A stretch of DNA of 64,000 nucleotides from DATHZQ01 sp965216945 (GCA_965216945.1 CBDCGU010000003.1:2170001-2234000); one strand, 5' to 3'. Counted from the stretch's first letter, positions 26,658 to 35,608 are shown. Notes: generated from the sequence alone by a model not told the origin. Translations and numbers: made by a program.

Positions 26658-27116
26658 TCAGTCCTGGACAGCCCTGCGAGGGCGGCTGGGAGGCGGCGAA
26701 GGCCGTCGAACCGCCGTGTCCAGTGAGCCGATCGGGCCTACTCGGCGTTGGCCGCCGACTGCTCGATTCGCCTCAGCTGATCGCGGTCGCCCAATGCCCT
26801 CCTCCTGCGGGACCGGTACACCCATGCCGAAGAGCTCATCGAAGACCACCGCGACGAGCAGCGTCCCCAGAATCACGACGATCAAAGGCCTCGAAAACTC
26901 CCAGCCAAGAAAGGCGATAGTTGTGCTGCCAGTGTTCTGCGCGGCAAGGATGACCAGGGCGACCGCCAGCAGAACGCCAACGACAAGGCCCCAGAGCAGC
27001 CCGGTCCCGACGAACACGCGCTCCCTGGCGACTGTGGCAGTGGACTTGACTTCAGGCTCGGGAATCGGCGGGACTGGAACGGCTTCCCGGTCCACGCCGA
27101 CGTCTGTGTCGGTCAT
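26658..27116 (-). CDS. LapA-domain (DUF1049) membrane protein
   Basis: 152 residues. Two transmembrane helices, GLLWGLVVGVLLAVALVILA and PLIVVILGTLLVAVVFDELF, flank AQNTGSTTIAFLGWEFSRP. This N-T-x(4)-F-x-GW pattern is the LapA/DUF1049 signature. The N-terminal 30 residues are acidic and Pro-rich; the C-terminus is Arg/Pro-rich. LapA-domain proteins help assemble envelope lipopolysaccharide machinery in Gram-negatives; in actinobacteria the role is unknown. It lies 54 bp after a tiny basic membrane protein that is divergent from a MarR regulator. Confidence 0.85.
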   Translation of the reverse strand: MTDTDVGVDREAVPVPPIPEPEVKSTATVARERVFVGTGLLWGLVVGVLLAVALVILAAQNTGSTTIAFLGWEFSRPLIVVILGTLLVAVVFDELFGMGVPVPQEEGIGRPRSAEANRAVGGQRRVGPIGSLDTAVRRPSPPPSRPRRAVQD

Positions 27117-27170
27117 GTTCGAAACCTCTCACCACGTACGCTCGACGCTGCGAGCGCAGGCGTCGGAACA

Positions 27171-27311
27171 TCAGCTCCGTACGTCGGAGGGCACGGCCGG
27201 CTTCTGTGAGCGATCGCCGCGATCGCTGCGCCGCCGCAGCCGTGTGACGAACGCGGCGATCGCAGTACCGACCGCCGCCAGACCCATCCACTTCTTCTTC
27301 TGATCGCTCAT
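27171..27311 (-). CDS. Tiny basic membrane protein, MarR-divergent (copy 1)
   Basis: 46 residues from an ATG at 27311 with AAGGAGAC upstream. The sequence opens MSDQKKKWMGLAAVGTAIAA, then FVTRLRRRSDRG, so a short helix is flanked by Lys and Arg patches, as in single-span inner-membrane or phospholipid-binding mini-proteins. The first 28 residues align with the N-terminus of the protein at 36389-36715. Both are divergent from paralogous MarR genes, which argues for a real gene controlled by the regulator. The LapA gene follows on the same strand. Confidence 0.65.
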   Translation of the reverse strand: MSDQKKKWMGLAAVGTAIAAFVTRLRRRSDRGDRSQKPAVPSDVRS

Positions 27312-27351
27312 GGCTTGTCTCCTTGGTCGTCGATCTTCTTTGCCATCATAC

Positions 27352-27380
27352 TTGAGATCTAATTATATGTCGAATATACT
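27352..27380 (+). promoter_or_regulatory. Promoter of MarR copy 1
   Basis: TTGAGA (27352-27357) and TATACT (27375-27380) are separated by exactly 17 bp, close to sigma-70 consensus. The predicted transcript begins near 27387 and includes AAAGGGG before the GTG at 27407. The -35 sits in a CTTGAGAT motif that recurs at the second MarR promoter (36229-36236, opposite orientation), a candidate shared operator half-site. Confidence 0.6.
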
Positions 27381-27406
27381 TTGGGCACGGTAGAAAGGGG
27401 ACAGAC

Positions 27407-27943
27407 GTGAGCGATCGGGTCGACAACGTGCTCCTGGAGTGGAAGCAGCGACGACCTGACCTCGACACCTCCACCCTCGCGGTGGTGGCGCGTGTGCTCC
27501 GTGCGTCGCGATTCCTCCAGGAGACCCTCGACGGCATCGCGGCCTCGTACGGCTTGAGTCACCAGGGCGATCTCGACGTGCTCACAGACCTCTACCGAGC
27601 ACACCCCAATCGTGGGCTCACGCCCACTGAGCTCGCCGACGCTCTACTCCTGACTCCTGGGGGCATGACGGTTCGGCTTCATCGGCTACAAGACGCCGGG
27701 CTGATCAGCCGTACCCCCAACCCGCGCGACGGCCGGGGCGTCATCGTCCGCCTCACACCGGTCGGCGTCGACCTGGCCGAGCACGCACTCGTGACGCTTC
27801 TCGATGCCCAATCCACCAGTATTCGAAGCCTCGAGATGGTCGAACGCAGCGAACTGGCCGACCTCCTCAGAACCTTGCTCGAGGGACTCGGTGACGTTCC
27901 CGCACTCCGGCCACCAATCACGGTCGAGAGACACCAGACATGA
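27407..27943 (+). CDS. MarR-family transcriptional regulator (copy 1)
   Basis: 178 residues, GTG after AAAGGGG. The winged helix reads YGLSHQGDLDVLTDLYRAHP, LTPTELADALLLTPGGMTVR as the recognition helix, and RTPNPRDGRGVIVRLTP as the wing. The C-terminal helix dimerises. The protein is a clear paralogue of the MarR at 35609-36202 (shared MSDRVDxxxxxWxxRRPDLDTS opening). It probably represses itself and the divergent small membrane operon. The inducer is unknown; MarR proteins often sense phenolic compounds or oxidants. Confidence 0.92.
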   Translation: MSDRVDNVLLEWKQRRPDLDTSTLAVVARVLRASRFLQETLDGIAASYGLSHQGDLDVLTDLYRAHPNRGLTPTELADALLLTPGGMTVRLHRLQDAGLISRTPNPRDGRGVIVRLTPVGVDLAEHALVTLLDAQSTSIRSLEMVERSELADLLRTLLEGLGDVPALRPPITVERHQT

Positions 27944-28061
27944 AGTCATCTCGGCCCGAGGAGAGTGGCCGTGGTTGGACTCCGGACGTGTCTTGGCCCT
28001 CCAGCTCTTTACAGAGCCTCGACGACATTGAGCGGAGCACAGAAACACCCCGAAGGGAGCC

Positions 28062-28265
28062 ATGACCATGACTCAACACACCATGAATCCCGTGGTCGAG
28101 ATCGGGAAATACGAAAGCGGTCATGACCAGCCGGTTGCAGTGTCGTGTACCTGCGGATGGGTGCGGCGGTACCGTCGGAAAGCCGCTATCGCCAGCGACT
28201 GGGATGAGGGGAACCTGTTCTGGGTCGAGCACTTGGAGGAATTGACCGTCGACAACAACGATTGA
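28062..28265 (+). CDS. Small hypothetical protein with single CxC
   Basis: 67 residues, two in-frame ATGs at the start, with a purine-rich AAGGGAGCC region upstream. It contains VSCTCGWVRRYRRKAAIAS in the middle and an acidic C-terminus. A CxCGW motif followed by Arg-rich helix resembles half of a zinc-ribbon-like actinobacterial small protein, but only two Cys are present. No relative is recognised. It sits between MarR copy 1 and an insertion-sequence relic. Confidence 0.55.
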   Translation: MTMTQHTMNPVVEIGKYESGHDQPVAVSCTCGWVRRYRRKAAIASDWDEGNLFWVEHLEELTVDNND

Positions 28266-28434
28266 AGGAAGGGAATAGGCGTCGTTGACCGCCCTTTGGT
28301 GAGCTCCTTCAACGGCAAATAATCATCGGATGTCGACGACGGGTGAAGACTGAGCACCTGGCGCCGGTCGGAAACTGCGCGGTGGCGCAGTTGATGACCA
28401 GTCTCGGGTACGGTGTCGGACTCGGGGAGGAAGG

Positions 28435-28975
28435 GTGTATCAGGTGCACGACTGGGCAGAGGTCCACCGGCTCTTTCACCGTGAGGGTTGGGCCAATGAG
28501 CCGCAACACGGTGGGGCGGCTGTTGGAGCTGTCTGAGGCTCCCCGCTATGAACGGGCCGCGATGAGATCGAAGCTTGATCCGCACAGAGGTTCGATCGGC
28601 AGGTTGCTGGATGTGAATCCGAAGGTGCCGGCCACGGTGATCATCGAGTATCTGCGCCGCGACGGCTGTCAGGGCGGGATCACGATCTTGAAGGATTACC
28701 TGGTCCAGGTGCGACCCTTGTTTGTGCAGGCCCGGTCGTATCAGCGCACCAGCTATCTGCCGGGTGAGGTGGGTCACAACCGACTGGTGGGAACCGGGGG
28801 TCTCGGTGCCGGTGGGACGCCGGGTGACCCGGGAGGTGTTCGGGTTGGTGACCACCCTGCCGCACTCGGCGGCGCACGCCACCTTGTTCTCCTTCTCCAA
28901 GACGATGGCCGACTTCCTACCGTCCTTCTCGGGCACCCTGCAACGACTCGGTGGAGTCTCTCGGGATGCCGGTAA
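28435..28975 (+). pseudogene. IS21-family transposase IstA relic
   Basis: Three frames must be joined. VYQVHDWAEVHRLFHREGW opens in the first. MSRNTVGRLLELSEAPRYER, with KVPATVIIEYLRRDG and RSYQRTSYLPGE, is in the second. VFGLVTTLPHSAAHATLFSF and TMADFLPSF with LQRLGGV are in the third. This is the order of IstA (HTH domain, then RNase H-like catalytic domain). At least two frameshifts and loss of the C-terminal half make it non-functional; no istB follows. The upstream ACTGCGC-GGT-GGCGCAGT inverted repeat (about 28374-28391) may belong to the old left end. Confidence 0.72.
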
Positions 28976-29022
28976 CCCTCGCACCGCTGTCTTCCAGTGT
29001 CGATGCCCGGAGGGTGTGGGTT

Positions 29023-29274
29023 TCACGATGAACGCTGTTCGGCGACGCTCACGATGAGGTCACGTCCGTCGACGTTGTGCCCGTTGAGCGAATCGACCGC
29101 CGCGTTGGCTTCCTTCGAGGTCTCGATCTCGACGAAGCCGAAGACTGGCCTGCCGGTGTCACGGTCGTCGATGATCATTGCCTTCTTCACCTGGCCGTGT
29201 TGAGCGAAGAACGTCTGGAGGTCAGACGACGCAGGGCCGTATGTGAGGTTCCCCACATGAAGGTTGCTGGACAT
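29023..29274 (-). CDS. RRM-domain RNA-binding protein
   Basis: 83 residues, ATG at 29274 with AAGGAG upstream. One RNA recognition motif fills the protein: LHVGNLTYGPASSDLQTFF contains RNP2 (LHVGNL), and GRPVFGFVEIETSKEANAAV contains RNP1 (PVFGFVEI, with the first aromatic replaced by Val). The C-terminus is short (SVAEQRSS). Such one-RRM proteins in bacteria are cold- or stress-induced RNA chaperone-like factors. Four related genes lie at 39.8-41.9 kb. The 5' leader contains a perfect 9-bp stem GTCGGCGCC/GGCGCCGAC (29338-29357). Confidence 0.9.
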   Translation of the reverse strand: MSSNLHVGNLTYGPASSDLQTFFAQHGQVKKAMIIDDRDTGRPVFGFVEIETSKEANAAVDSLNGHNVDGRDLIVSVAEQRSS

Positions 29275-29640
29275 GTCAGCTCCTTCCGAAGCGTCGAACC
29301 GTCGGGGTTGACGCCCCACGGGATCTGCGTTCGCGGAGTCGGCGCCACGGCGCCGACCGGACTTGCGCATGTCCTGCGGTGGCTCCGCCGGACGGGGACG
29401 ATGGCGGAGCGGGCGCGGCACGCCTCTCGCGTACACTGTGTGAGCGCAGCGTACCCCGTGACGCCGCTTACCTGACTCACGCCCTGCCGTTCCGTAGCTC
29501 GTCAGGCGGTGTAGCATCGGTGGGTCGGCGGCTTAGTCGCTGGTTCACTTCTGCTCGCGGAGCTTCGAAGCTCGGGCTCGGTCCCCGCCTGGACGAGTGA
29601 TCGTCTCGTCCGCCGTCTCGGCGGGCCTCATCCCTGGAGG

Positions 29641-30834
29641 ATGTCGTTGGGAGTCGCCGTGCAGAATGCATCAATCGCGTTCGTGAGTACGTATCCGCCC
29701 ACGGTCTGCGGATTGGCCAGCTTTACTGCCTCGCTGGTCGACGCCGTCGCCTGCGACCGACGGTCCCGGGTTGGTCTCGGGGTGGTCAGCCTCGCCGGCG
29801 GACCTACAGCAGCCCCGACGCTCGACGTGGCGTTCCATCACAGAGTCGGGAACGCGTGTTCACTCGAGAACGCGACCCGGGTATTGAACTCGTACGACAC
29901 TGTGTCGATCCAGCACGAATTCGGCATCTTCGGCGGGCCCGACGGTGACGAGGCGGTCGACCTCGTTTCGGGACTCACCGTGCCAACGGCCGTTACGTTC
30001 CACACGGTGCTCGACCACCCAACCGAACATCAGCGGATGATCATCAGCCGTCTCGCCGAGCATGCGGATCGAATGGTGGTCATGAGCGAGACCGCATCGC
30101 AGCGGCTGATGCTGCGCTACGGCGTCGACGCTAAACGGATCGAGGTGATCCCCCACGGAGCGGACGAACTCTTCGCCGGTCCTTCTCTCGTGACGGGCGA
30201 ACGTCCTCTCGTGCTGACCTGGGGTCTGATCGGACCCGGTAAAGGCTTGGAGTCGGTCATCGAAGCCTTCGCCGATCTAGTCGATCTGGATCCACCTCCT
30301 CGGTACCTGATCGCCGGAGCCACCCATCCCAATGTTCTCGAATCCGCCGGCGAGTCCTATCGGGATGGTCTGGTTTCGCTTGTCCACCGTTACGGACTGG
30401 AGGAGTTGGTCGAATTCGATGACCAGTACCTCGACCGGGAACGCCTCGCTCTGATGGTCCGCAGCGCCGATCTGGTGGTCCTCCCCTACGCATCCGCTGA
30501 GCAGGTGACATCGGGGGTCTTGGTGGAGGCGATCGCCGCCTCCAAGCCCGTGATCGCCACCCGGTTTCCCCACGCCGTCGAGCTGCTCTCAAGCGGCGCC
30601 GGTGTCACCGTTCCCCACAGCGACCCCGCCGCATTGAGCATGGCCCTCCGACGCCTGCTGACCGACCGCCGGTTGATGTCGCGAATGGGTCGGAATGCTC
30701 ATCGACTGGCCAACGGATGGTATTGGCCGACGATCGGACGACGGTTTGGAACGATGATGTCCGACATGGCAGAGACCAACCGATTCGTCGGATCACCAAC
30801 GGTTCTCCCCGAGGTGACCCATGTCGCGGGATGA
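29641..30834 (+). CDS. Glycosyltransferase family 4
   Basis: 397 residues from an ATG after TGGAGG. It has the GT-B fold: N-terminal ASIAFVSTYPPTVCGLASFT (nucleotide-free domain with the conserved PxxCG(L/I)A), QHEFGIFGGPDGDE, then the C-terminal donor site TWGLIGPGKGLESVIEAFAD and the E-x7-E-like GVLVEAIAASKPVIATRFPH. Proteins with this start often sit beside GH130 phosphorylases and six-hairpin proteins, as here. It probably transfers mannose or another hexose in exopolysaccharide or glycolipid synthesis. Predicted TAGCAT at 29512-29517 could be its -10; a GAGCTTCGAAGCTC palindrome lies in the leader. Confidence 0.9.
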   Translation: MSLGVAVQNASIAFVSTYPPTVCGLASFTASLVDAVACDRRSRVGLGVVSLAGGPTAAPTLDVAFHHRVGNACSLENATRVLNSYDTVSIQHEFGIFGGPDGDEAVDLVSGLTVPTAVTFHTVLDHPTEHQRMIISRLAEHADRMVVMSETASQRLMLRYGVDAKRIEVIPHGADELFAGPSLVTGERPLVLTWGLIGPGKGLESVIEAFADLVDLDPPPRYLIAGATHPNVLESAGESYRDGLVSLVHRYGLEELVEFDDQYLDRERLALMVRSADLVVLPYASAEQVTSGVLVEAIAASKPVIATRFPHAVELLSSGAGVTVPHSDPAALSMALRRLLTDRRLMSRMGRNAHRLANGWYWPTIGRRFGTMMSDMAETNRFVGSPTVLPEVTHVAG

Positions 30835-31915
30835 TCAAGCCGCCCGCCTGGCTCATCCTTCCGCCTCCTCGTCGGGCGCCGGCAAGTCGCCAATTCCACC
30901 GCCAGGATTCGACCATCTCAGGAGGCTCACCGACCCCATGGGGTTGTGGGAGCACGCCCGGATGTCGACACCTCGGCGGGAGCATGGGTTCTGCACCGAC
31001 GACAACGCCCGCGCCCTAATCGTCGTTTCGCGGCACGGGTTGCCGCCGACCGAGCTGGCGGATCTCGCCGCCATCTACCTCAGGTTCGTCCTCGAGGCCC
31101 GCACCGTGTCCGGCCAGTTCCGCAATCGCCGCAGCGCCGACGGTAGCTGGGCCGAGGCAGTCGGCAGCGACGACAGCCAGGGGCGGGCGTGGTGGGGACT
31201 GGGCGGCGTCGCCCGGCTCGGCCCCGCCCAATGGATGCGCGAAGCAGGAGCTGAGGCGTTCCAGACATGCACCACATTCGACTCCCCCCATCTCCGGGCC
31301 AATGCGTACGCAACGCTCGGTGCTGTGGAGATGCTGGCGGCCGATCCGGGTCACTCCGCGGCAACCGTGCTCCTCGAGCGCACGTCCGGCGTGATCGCCG
31401 ATGCCGCCGCCGGGAAGATCCCCTGGCCCGAAAGGCGTCTCACGTACGACAACGCTCGCCTGCCCGAGGCGCTCCTGGCGGCGGGTGCGACAATGGGTCA
31501 GCGCCGACTGATCTCGATCGGCATCCGGCTGCTGGAGTGGTTGGTCCGGGCTGAGACCAACGGGGACCACTTCAGTTTCACGCCGCATACGGGCTCGGCG
31601 CCCGGTGAGGCACGTCCCGGGTTCGACCAGCAACCGATCGAGGCGTGGGCGATGGCCGACGCCTGCGACCGGGCATGGTCGGTCACCGGTGACGGGATTT
31701 GGAGAGCGCGGGCCCTGAGAGCCACCCGCTGGCTGATGGGACACAACGACACCGGAATCGAGCTCTACGAGGCGGCCAACGGAGCAACATCGGACGGTCT
31801 GATGGAGCACTCAATCAACGCAAACCGCGGCGCCGAATCGACCCTTGCCGGGATCGGCGCACTGCAGATCGCGTCTGGGTACGTCACCGACGATCCCGGG
31901 GCGATGATCCCCTGA
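30821..31915 (+). CDS. Six-hairpin (alpha/alpha-toroid) carbohydrate protein
   Basis: 364 residues, ATG 14 bp inside the upstream gene. HGFCTDDNARALIVVSRHGL and FDQQPIEAWAMADACDRAW are typical of six-hairpin glycosidase-like toroids found as partners of GT4 and GH130 proteins. Helical repeats continue through YDNARLPEALLAAGATMGQR. The gene is translationally coupled to both neighbours (overlap before, ATGA-type junction after). It may trim or scaffold the mannan-type glycan; the enzymatic activity is unproven. Confidence 0.8.
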   Translation: MSRDDQAARLAHPSASSSGAGKSPIPPPGFDHLRRLTDPMGLWEHARMSTPRREHGFCTDDNARALIVVSRHGLPPTELADLAAIYLRFVLEARTVSGQFRNRRSADGSWAEAVGSDDSQGRAWWGLGGVARLGPAQWMREAGAEAFQTCTTFDSPHLRANAYATLGAVEMLAADPGHSAATVLLERTSGVIADAAAGKIPWPERRLTYDNARLPEALLAAGATMGQRRLISIGIRLLEWLVRAETNGDHFSFTPHTGSAPGEARPGFDQQPIEAWAMADACDRAWSVTGDGIWRARALRATRWLMGHNDTGIELYEAANGATSDGLMEHSINANRGAESTLAGIGALQIASGYVTDDPGAMIP

Positions 31916-33384
31916 TGCCGACCATCCCGATCACTCGGTCGCATGTTCGCCTGCAACCGGACCCGGGCCGGCTGATCACCAAGCCGTACGTGCCCCTCGA
32001 CCAGGGCCGTAGTGACGGGGAGACCCGGGCCGAACGCGTGATCGCCCGGATCCTGGCCATGCCCGCACGTCAGGTGACCGACACGCTGCGCGAAGTTCGG
32101 CTGACGTTCGGCGACCGACATCTCGACCTCGACGAGGTGTTCATGCAGGGATTCTCAGCGGTGGCCGACTCGGTGCCGGAGGCAACGGGGCTCTCCAAGG
32201 ACATACGACGGCTCATCGGCGCCTACTTCGTCCACGAATACTCCCTCGAGAGCGCGGCTCTCACCAACCCCTCCATTGTGCCTGCCCCCGACCAGTCCGA
32301 TGCACCTGACGGCTCGCTGCGCGTCGTCGTCAGTGTCCGGGCGGTGGGTGAAGGTCACGTTTCCTCGATCGAGTTCCGGACCGGAACGATTGAGCGGGGC
32401 GGCGCGATCAATCTTGCCGCAGCCCTGGTGCCGGAGACCGGGCAGCGCCGCTCGCCGTTGTTCGACAAGGCGGTGTTTGCCGTCAAGCTGGATGAGATGG
32501 GTGCGGTCGATGATCTCGTCCGCCGGACCCTGGACCGCCTCGAGGAACGGTTCTCCATGGCAAACCTCGACGAGGCGCTCGCCAATCTCCGCAGGGAGGA
32601 AGATTCGTCGACTGCCGTCCAACACGTCATCCAGGTGATGCACTGGCTGGCTTCGTCGAACTATGAGGTCACGTTTCCACAAGAGACGGATGTGTCCCAG
32701 CGAGTGTTGTTCCCGAACGGCCCGACCGAGAGCCGCGGCATGGAAGATGCCCGACTGGTTCAGTTCGTCAATCCGGGCGGGGCGGTGGTCTACTACGCAA
32801 CCTACACGGCCTTCGACGGCATCAATATCCTTCCTCAGATCATCGAGACGACGGATTTCCGGAGCTTTCGGATCGCCACCCTCAACGGACCGGCCGCCCG
32901 GAACAAGGGGATAGCCCTCTTTCCACGTCTCGTCGGCGGGAAGTTCGCTGCCCTCGCCAGGTGCGACGGGGAGAGCAACTACTTCATGCGGTCGGATCAC
33001 GTGCGCTTCTGGCACGACGCCGAACTGATCCAGCTGCCGACCGACCCTTGGGAGCTGATGCAGATCGGCAACTCCGGTTCCCCGATCGAGACCGAAGCGG
33101 GGTGGCTGGTCGTGACCCACGGAGTCGGCCCGATGCGGCAGTATGCCCTCGGCGCCATCCTGCTCGACATCGACCAGCCAAGTCGGGTGATCGGTCATCT
33201 CCGGGAGCCCCTCCTGGTGCCGGACGAGTCCGAACGTGATGGGTACGTACCCAACGTCGTCTACTCGTGCGGATCGCTCATCCACGGCGACCGGCTGGTG
33301 ATCGCCTACGGCGCCGCCGACACATCTACCGGCTTCGCAATGGTGGAGGTCGACGTGCTACTCACCGAGTTGACTCGGAGCTGA
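31915..33384 (+). CDS. Glycoside hydrolase family 130-like (mannosyl phosphorylase type)
   Basis: 489 residues; ATG overlaps the previous stop (TGATG). After an N-terminal helical region of about 250 residues, the five-bladed beta-propeller shows GRGMEDARLVQFVNPGG-like signatures: SRGMEDARLVQF, VVYYATYTAFDG, KGIALFPRLVGGKFAALARC, then GNSGSPIETEAGWLVVTHG. The ED pair in SRGMEDARL carries the GH130 catalytic Asp. GH130 enzymes phosphorolyse beta-mannosides. The long N-terminus is unlike simple GH130 proteins and fits the subgroup associated with GT4 genes. Confidence 0.85.
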   Translation: MPTIPITRSHVRLQPDPGRLITKPYVPLDQGRSDGETRAERVIARILAMPARQVTDTLREVRLTFGDRHLDLDEVFMQGFSAVADSVPEATGLSKDIRRLIGAYFVHEYSLESAALTNPSIVPAPDQSDAPDGSLRVVVSVRAVGEGHVSSIEFRTGTIERGGAINLAAALVPETGQRRSPLFDKAVFAVKLDEMGAVDDLVRRTLDRLEERFSMANLDEALANLRREEDSSTAVQHVIQVMHWLASSNYEVTFPQETDVSQRVLFPNGPTESRGMEDARLVQFVNPGGAVVYYATYTAFDGINILPQIIETTDFRSFRIATLNGPAARNKGIALFPRLVGGKFAALARCDGESNYFMRSDHVRFWHDAELIQLPTDPWELMQIGNSGSPIETEAGWLVVTHGVGPMRQYALGAILLDIDQPSRVIGHLREPLLVPDESERDGYVPNVVYSCGSLIHGDRLVIAYGAADTSTGFAMVEVDVLLTELTRS

Positions 33385-33394
33385 GCAGGGCGTC

Positions 33395-34405
33395 TCATCC
33401 GTTCTCGAGGATCCGGCGGTACAGCCTGAGGTAGTCGTCGACCATCCTCGCCGCGTCGAAGCTCCCCTCGATCGATCCTCGAACCATCCGACGGTCGAGG
33501 TGACGAGCGTGGCTCACCGCATCCACCGCGTCCTGCACCGATGCGACCAGGTACCCGTTCACGCCGGGCCGGACGAGCTCGGGCATCGAGCCTCGAGGAT
33601 GCGCGATGACCGGGGTCCCGCACGCCATCGCCTCCACCACACTGAACCCGAACGGCTCATCGAAGTCGATGAGATGAAGCAGCGCCCCGGCGCCTCCCAG
33701 AACCTCCTGACGGCGGTCCGGACCCACCGGCCCCAGATAGGTCACGTGGTCCCCGTCGACGTACGGCGCTACCGAACGCTCGAAGTACTCGCGGTCATGG
33801 ACGATCCCGGCAATCACGAGCGGAACGCCTGCTCGGGCGGCAACATCGATCGCGGTCGCCGTCCCCTTGTCGGGATGGATCCGCCCGAAGAAGACCAAGG
33901 AGAAGCCGCCCGGGCCGACATCGAAGGACTCGATGTCGATGCCGTGGTGGATCGTCGCCGCGTACGGCAACGCCGGGTGCCGGTCGGCATCGCTGATCGC
34001 CACGTAGTGGACCCGATCGGCGTACTCCAGGTAGACGGGCAGCGTGGCGTCGGAGGCGAACCCGTGGATGGTGGTGACGACCGGCGTGTCAACGAGCCTG
34101 GTGTACGTGAGCGGGAGGAAGTCGAGACTGTTGTGGATGACGTCGAATTCGGAGGCGCGTTCGAACACGGCCGCGATATGCAGCGCCTCCCACGCCTTGG
34201 CGTCGAGGGTCGCGTCCTCGGAGTAGCCGGCGGGAGCCACGCCCACCAATCGAGCCGCGGTAACCGAATCGGCGGTAGCAAACAGCGTGACGTCGACCCC
34301 GCGGTCGACAAGGCCCTCCGTCAACAGCGAGGCGAACTGCTCCCACGGCCCGTAGTGGCGCGGTGGCACCCGCCACGAGATCGGAGCGAGTACCGCCACC
34401 CTCAT
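33395..34405 (-). CDS. Glycosyltransferase family 4 (second copy)
   Basis: 336 residues, ATG at 34405. MRVAVLAPISWRVPPRHYGP with WEQFASLLTEGLVDRGVDVT is the acceptor-domain start. The donor site is SLVFFGRIHPDKGTATAIDV, HLIDFDEPFGFSVVEAMACG (the E-x7-E region), and PVIAHPRGSMPELV. It is convergent with the GH130 gene, 10 bp apart, and faces the other three carbohydrate genes. Likely adds a hexose to the same glycan. Confidence 0.9.
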   Translation of the reverse strand: MRVAVLAPISWRVPPRHYGPWEQFASLLTEGLVDRGVDVTLFATADSVTAARLVGVAPAGYSEDATLDAKAWEALHIAAVFERASEFDVIHNSLDFLPLTYTRLVDTPVVTTIHGFASDATLPVYLEYADRVHYVAISDADRHPALPYAATIHHGIDIESFDVGPGGFSLVFFGRIHPDKGTATAIDVAARAGVPLVIAGIVHDREYFERSVAPYVDGDHVTYLGPVGPDRRQEVLGGAGALLHLIDFDEPFGFSVVEAMACGTPVIAHPRGSMPELVRPGVNGYLVASVQDAVDAVSHARHLDRRMVRGSIEGSFDAARMVDDYLRLYRRILENG

Positions 34406-34503
34406 CGGATGCGCGTGACGACCGATCGATACAACGGGTTTCACCACGTCATGCGGCTCCGGCCCCGAGCATGTCGGGCGGCGGCGCGGCAACGTGCTCC
34501 CGG

Positions 34504-34647
34504 TCAGCTACCGAACGTGCGATCTAGCGACCGGTTTGCGCTGCTCTCGTTAGCGGCCCTCTTCGCCTTCTTATCGAGGCGCTTCTCCTTGAGCCCTTTC
34601 GCGGCCTTCTTCTTGGTGTTCCGGCCGCCTCTGTCCTTGGTACCCAT
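34504..34647 (-). CDS. Lysine-rich mini-protein
   Basis: 47 residues from an ATG at 34647 preceded by GGAGG. It reads MGTKDRGGRNTKKKAAKGLK and then EKRLDKKAKRAANE. It is strongly basic with no Cys or hydrophobic core, so disordered until bound. Similar short Lys-rich actinobacterial proteins may bind nucleic acid or ribosomes. It is a weak gene call apart from its ribosome site; 98 bp separate it from the glycosyltransferase start downstream on the same strand. Confidence 0.55.
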   Translation of the reverse strand: MGTKDRGGRNTKKKAAKGLKEKRLDKKAKRAANESSANRSLDRTFGS

Positions 34648-34969
34648 CAGTGCCTCCAGGCCGGCCACCAAGCTGGTGGCCATACGCCATTGTGTCACAC
34701 GATGCTCAGCAAGGCTCCGTTCCATCCGAAAGCAGCTGAAACGGAAGACGGCGACGTTCATCCCGTTCCGCCCCTCGGGGTCTCGGCGCCGCCAAACTGG
34801 TCGACGTCTGGGTGCTGAGCAACGAAGCCACCAGCGCCATCGCCGACGAGATCGCGGGCGCAGCCGTCCCGCAACGTCGTCTACGCCTGGCTCGCCCGAC
34901 CATCGTCGGCGTCTTCGCGCTTCTCCCCGGGCCGAAACCACCAAACGGGGCCTCAACCGGCGGCAGAAC

Positions 34970-35244
34970 TCACGTCAGCCGCGACGGTCTGGTCCGGTTC
35001 ATTCTCAGATAGCGCAGCCCCAACCCGATCGCTACCAGCATCGGAGTTCCCTGCGGTGTGACGTCCGCGACGACGATCTATCCGTCGTTTCTCAGCACCC
35101 TGCTGCATTCTTGGAGAATCAAGGAGGGATCGTGGACGACGTGCCGGAGGTTGACCATCAGCACCGCGTCGAACACTGATTCTTCGGAGGTGGTCTCGGG
35201 TGCACCGTGTTCTAGCCTCATAGTTGTTGTGAGATTTCGGTAGT
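34970..35244 (-). pseudogene. C-terminal relic of a SAM-dependent methyltransferase
   Basis: On the minus strand ESVFDAVLMVNLRHVVHDPS and LILQECSRVLRNDG match the motif IV-V region of class I methyltransferases (DAVxxxxxxHHxxDPxxxLxExxRVLxPGG). A TAG follows NDG, and the same frame continues as IVVADVTPQGTPMLVAIGLG to a stop at 34970. The N-terminal SAM-binding motif I is absent. Truncation plus a nonsense codon make it a pseudogene. Confidence 0.65.
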
Positions 35245-35262
35245 CGAACGCTGGAGTCGGAC

Positions 35263-35418
35263 GTGGAGACTGATCGGGAAAGGGCTGAGCGCCACGAACG
35301 TGAGCGCAAAGAGGAACACGAGCGCCACGAGCGTGAGCGCGAAGAGGCACGCGAGCGGGCCGAGCGCAAGCGCGAGGACGAACATGAACGCCACGAACGC
35401 GAGCGACGAGACAGGTAG
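35263..35418 (+). CDS. Glu/Arg-rich coiled-coil mini-protein (copy 1)
   Basis: 51 residues, GTG start with GGAG upstream. It is composed almost wholly of E, R, H, K and A: METDRERAERHERERKEEHE and so on. It should form a long charged single helix. The protein at 39349-39540 begins with the same METxxERAERHERER pattern; two separated copies with the same start support real genes. Function is unknown; RNA- or protein-binding linker is plausible. Confidence 0.55.
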   Translation: METDRERAERHERERKEEHERHEREREEARERAERKREDEHERHERERRDR

Positions 35419-35608
35419 CCGTCCGCCGGCCATCTCACCACGGACCACCAGGGATTGGTGCGGCCGTCTGCGAATCGGGCGGCGATGCGGCATTGCGACC
35501 CGACATCGCTCCCGAGGCCGCGGCACCCCAAAGCCGGAAGCGTCACCAGCTCAACCAGCGCATATGTGCCGCGGGTTGGGTCGCCTTGGCTGAATGTGCG
35601 CCATGCGG

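Noticed and set aside
33500..35179. 559-codon plus-strand open frame
   Set aside because: Antisense to the GT4 and Lys-rich genes; composition is shadow-like and has no ribosome site.
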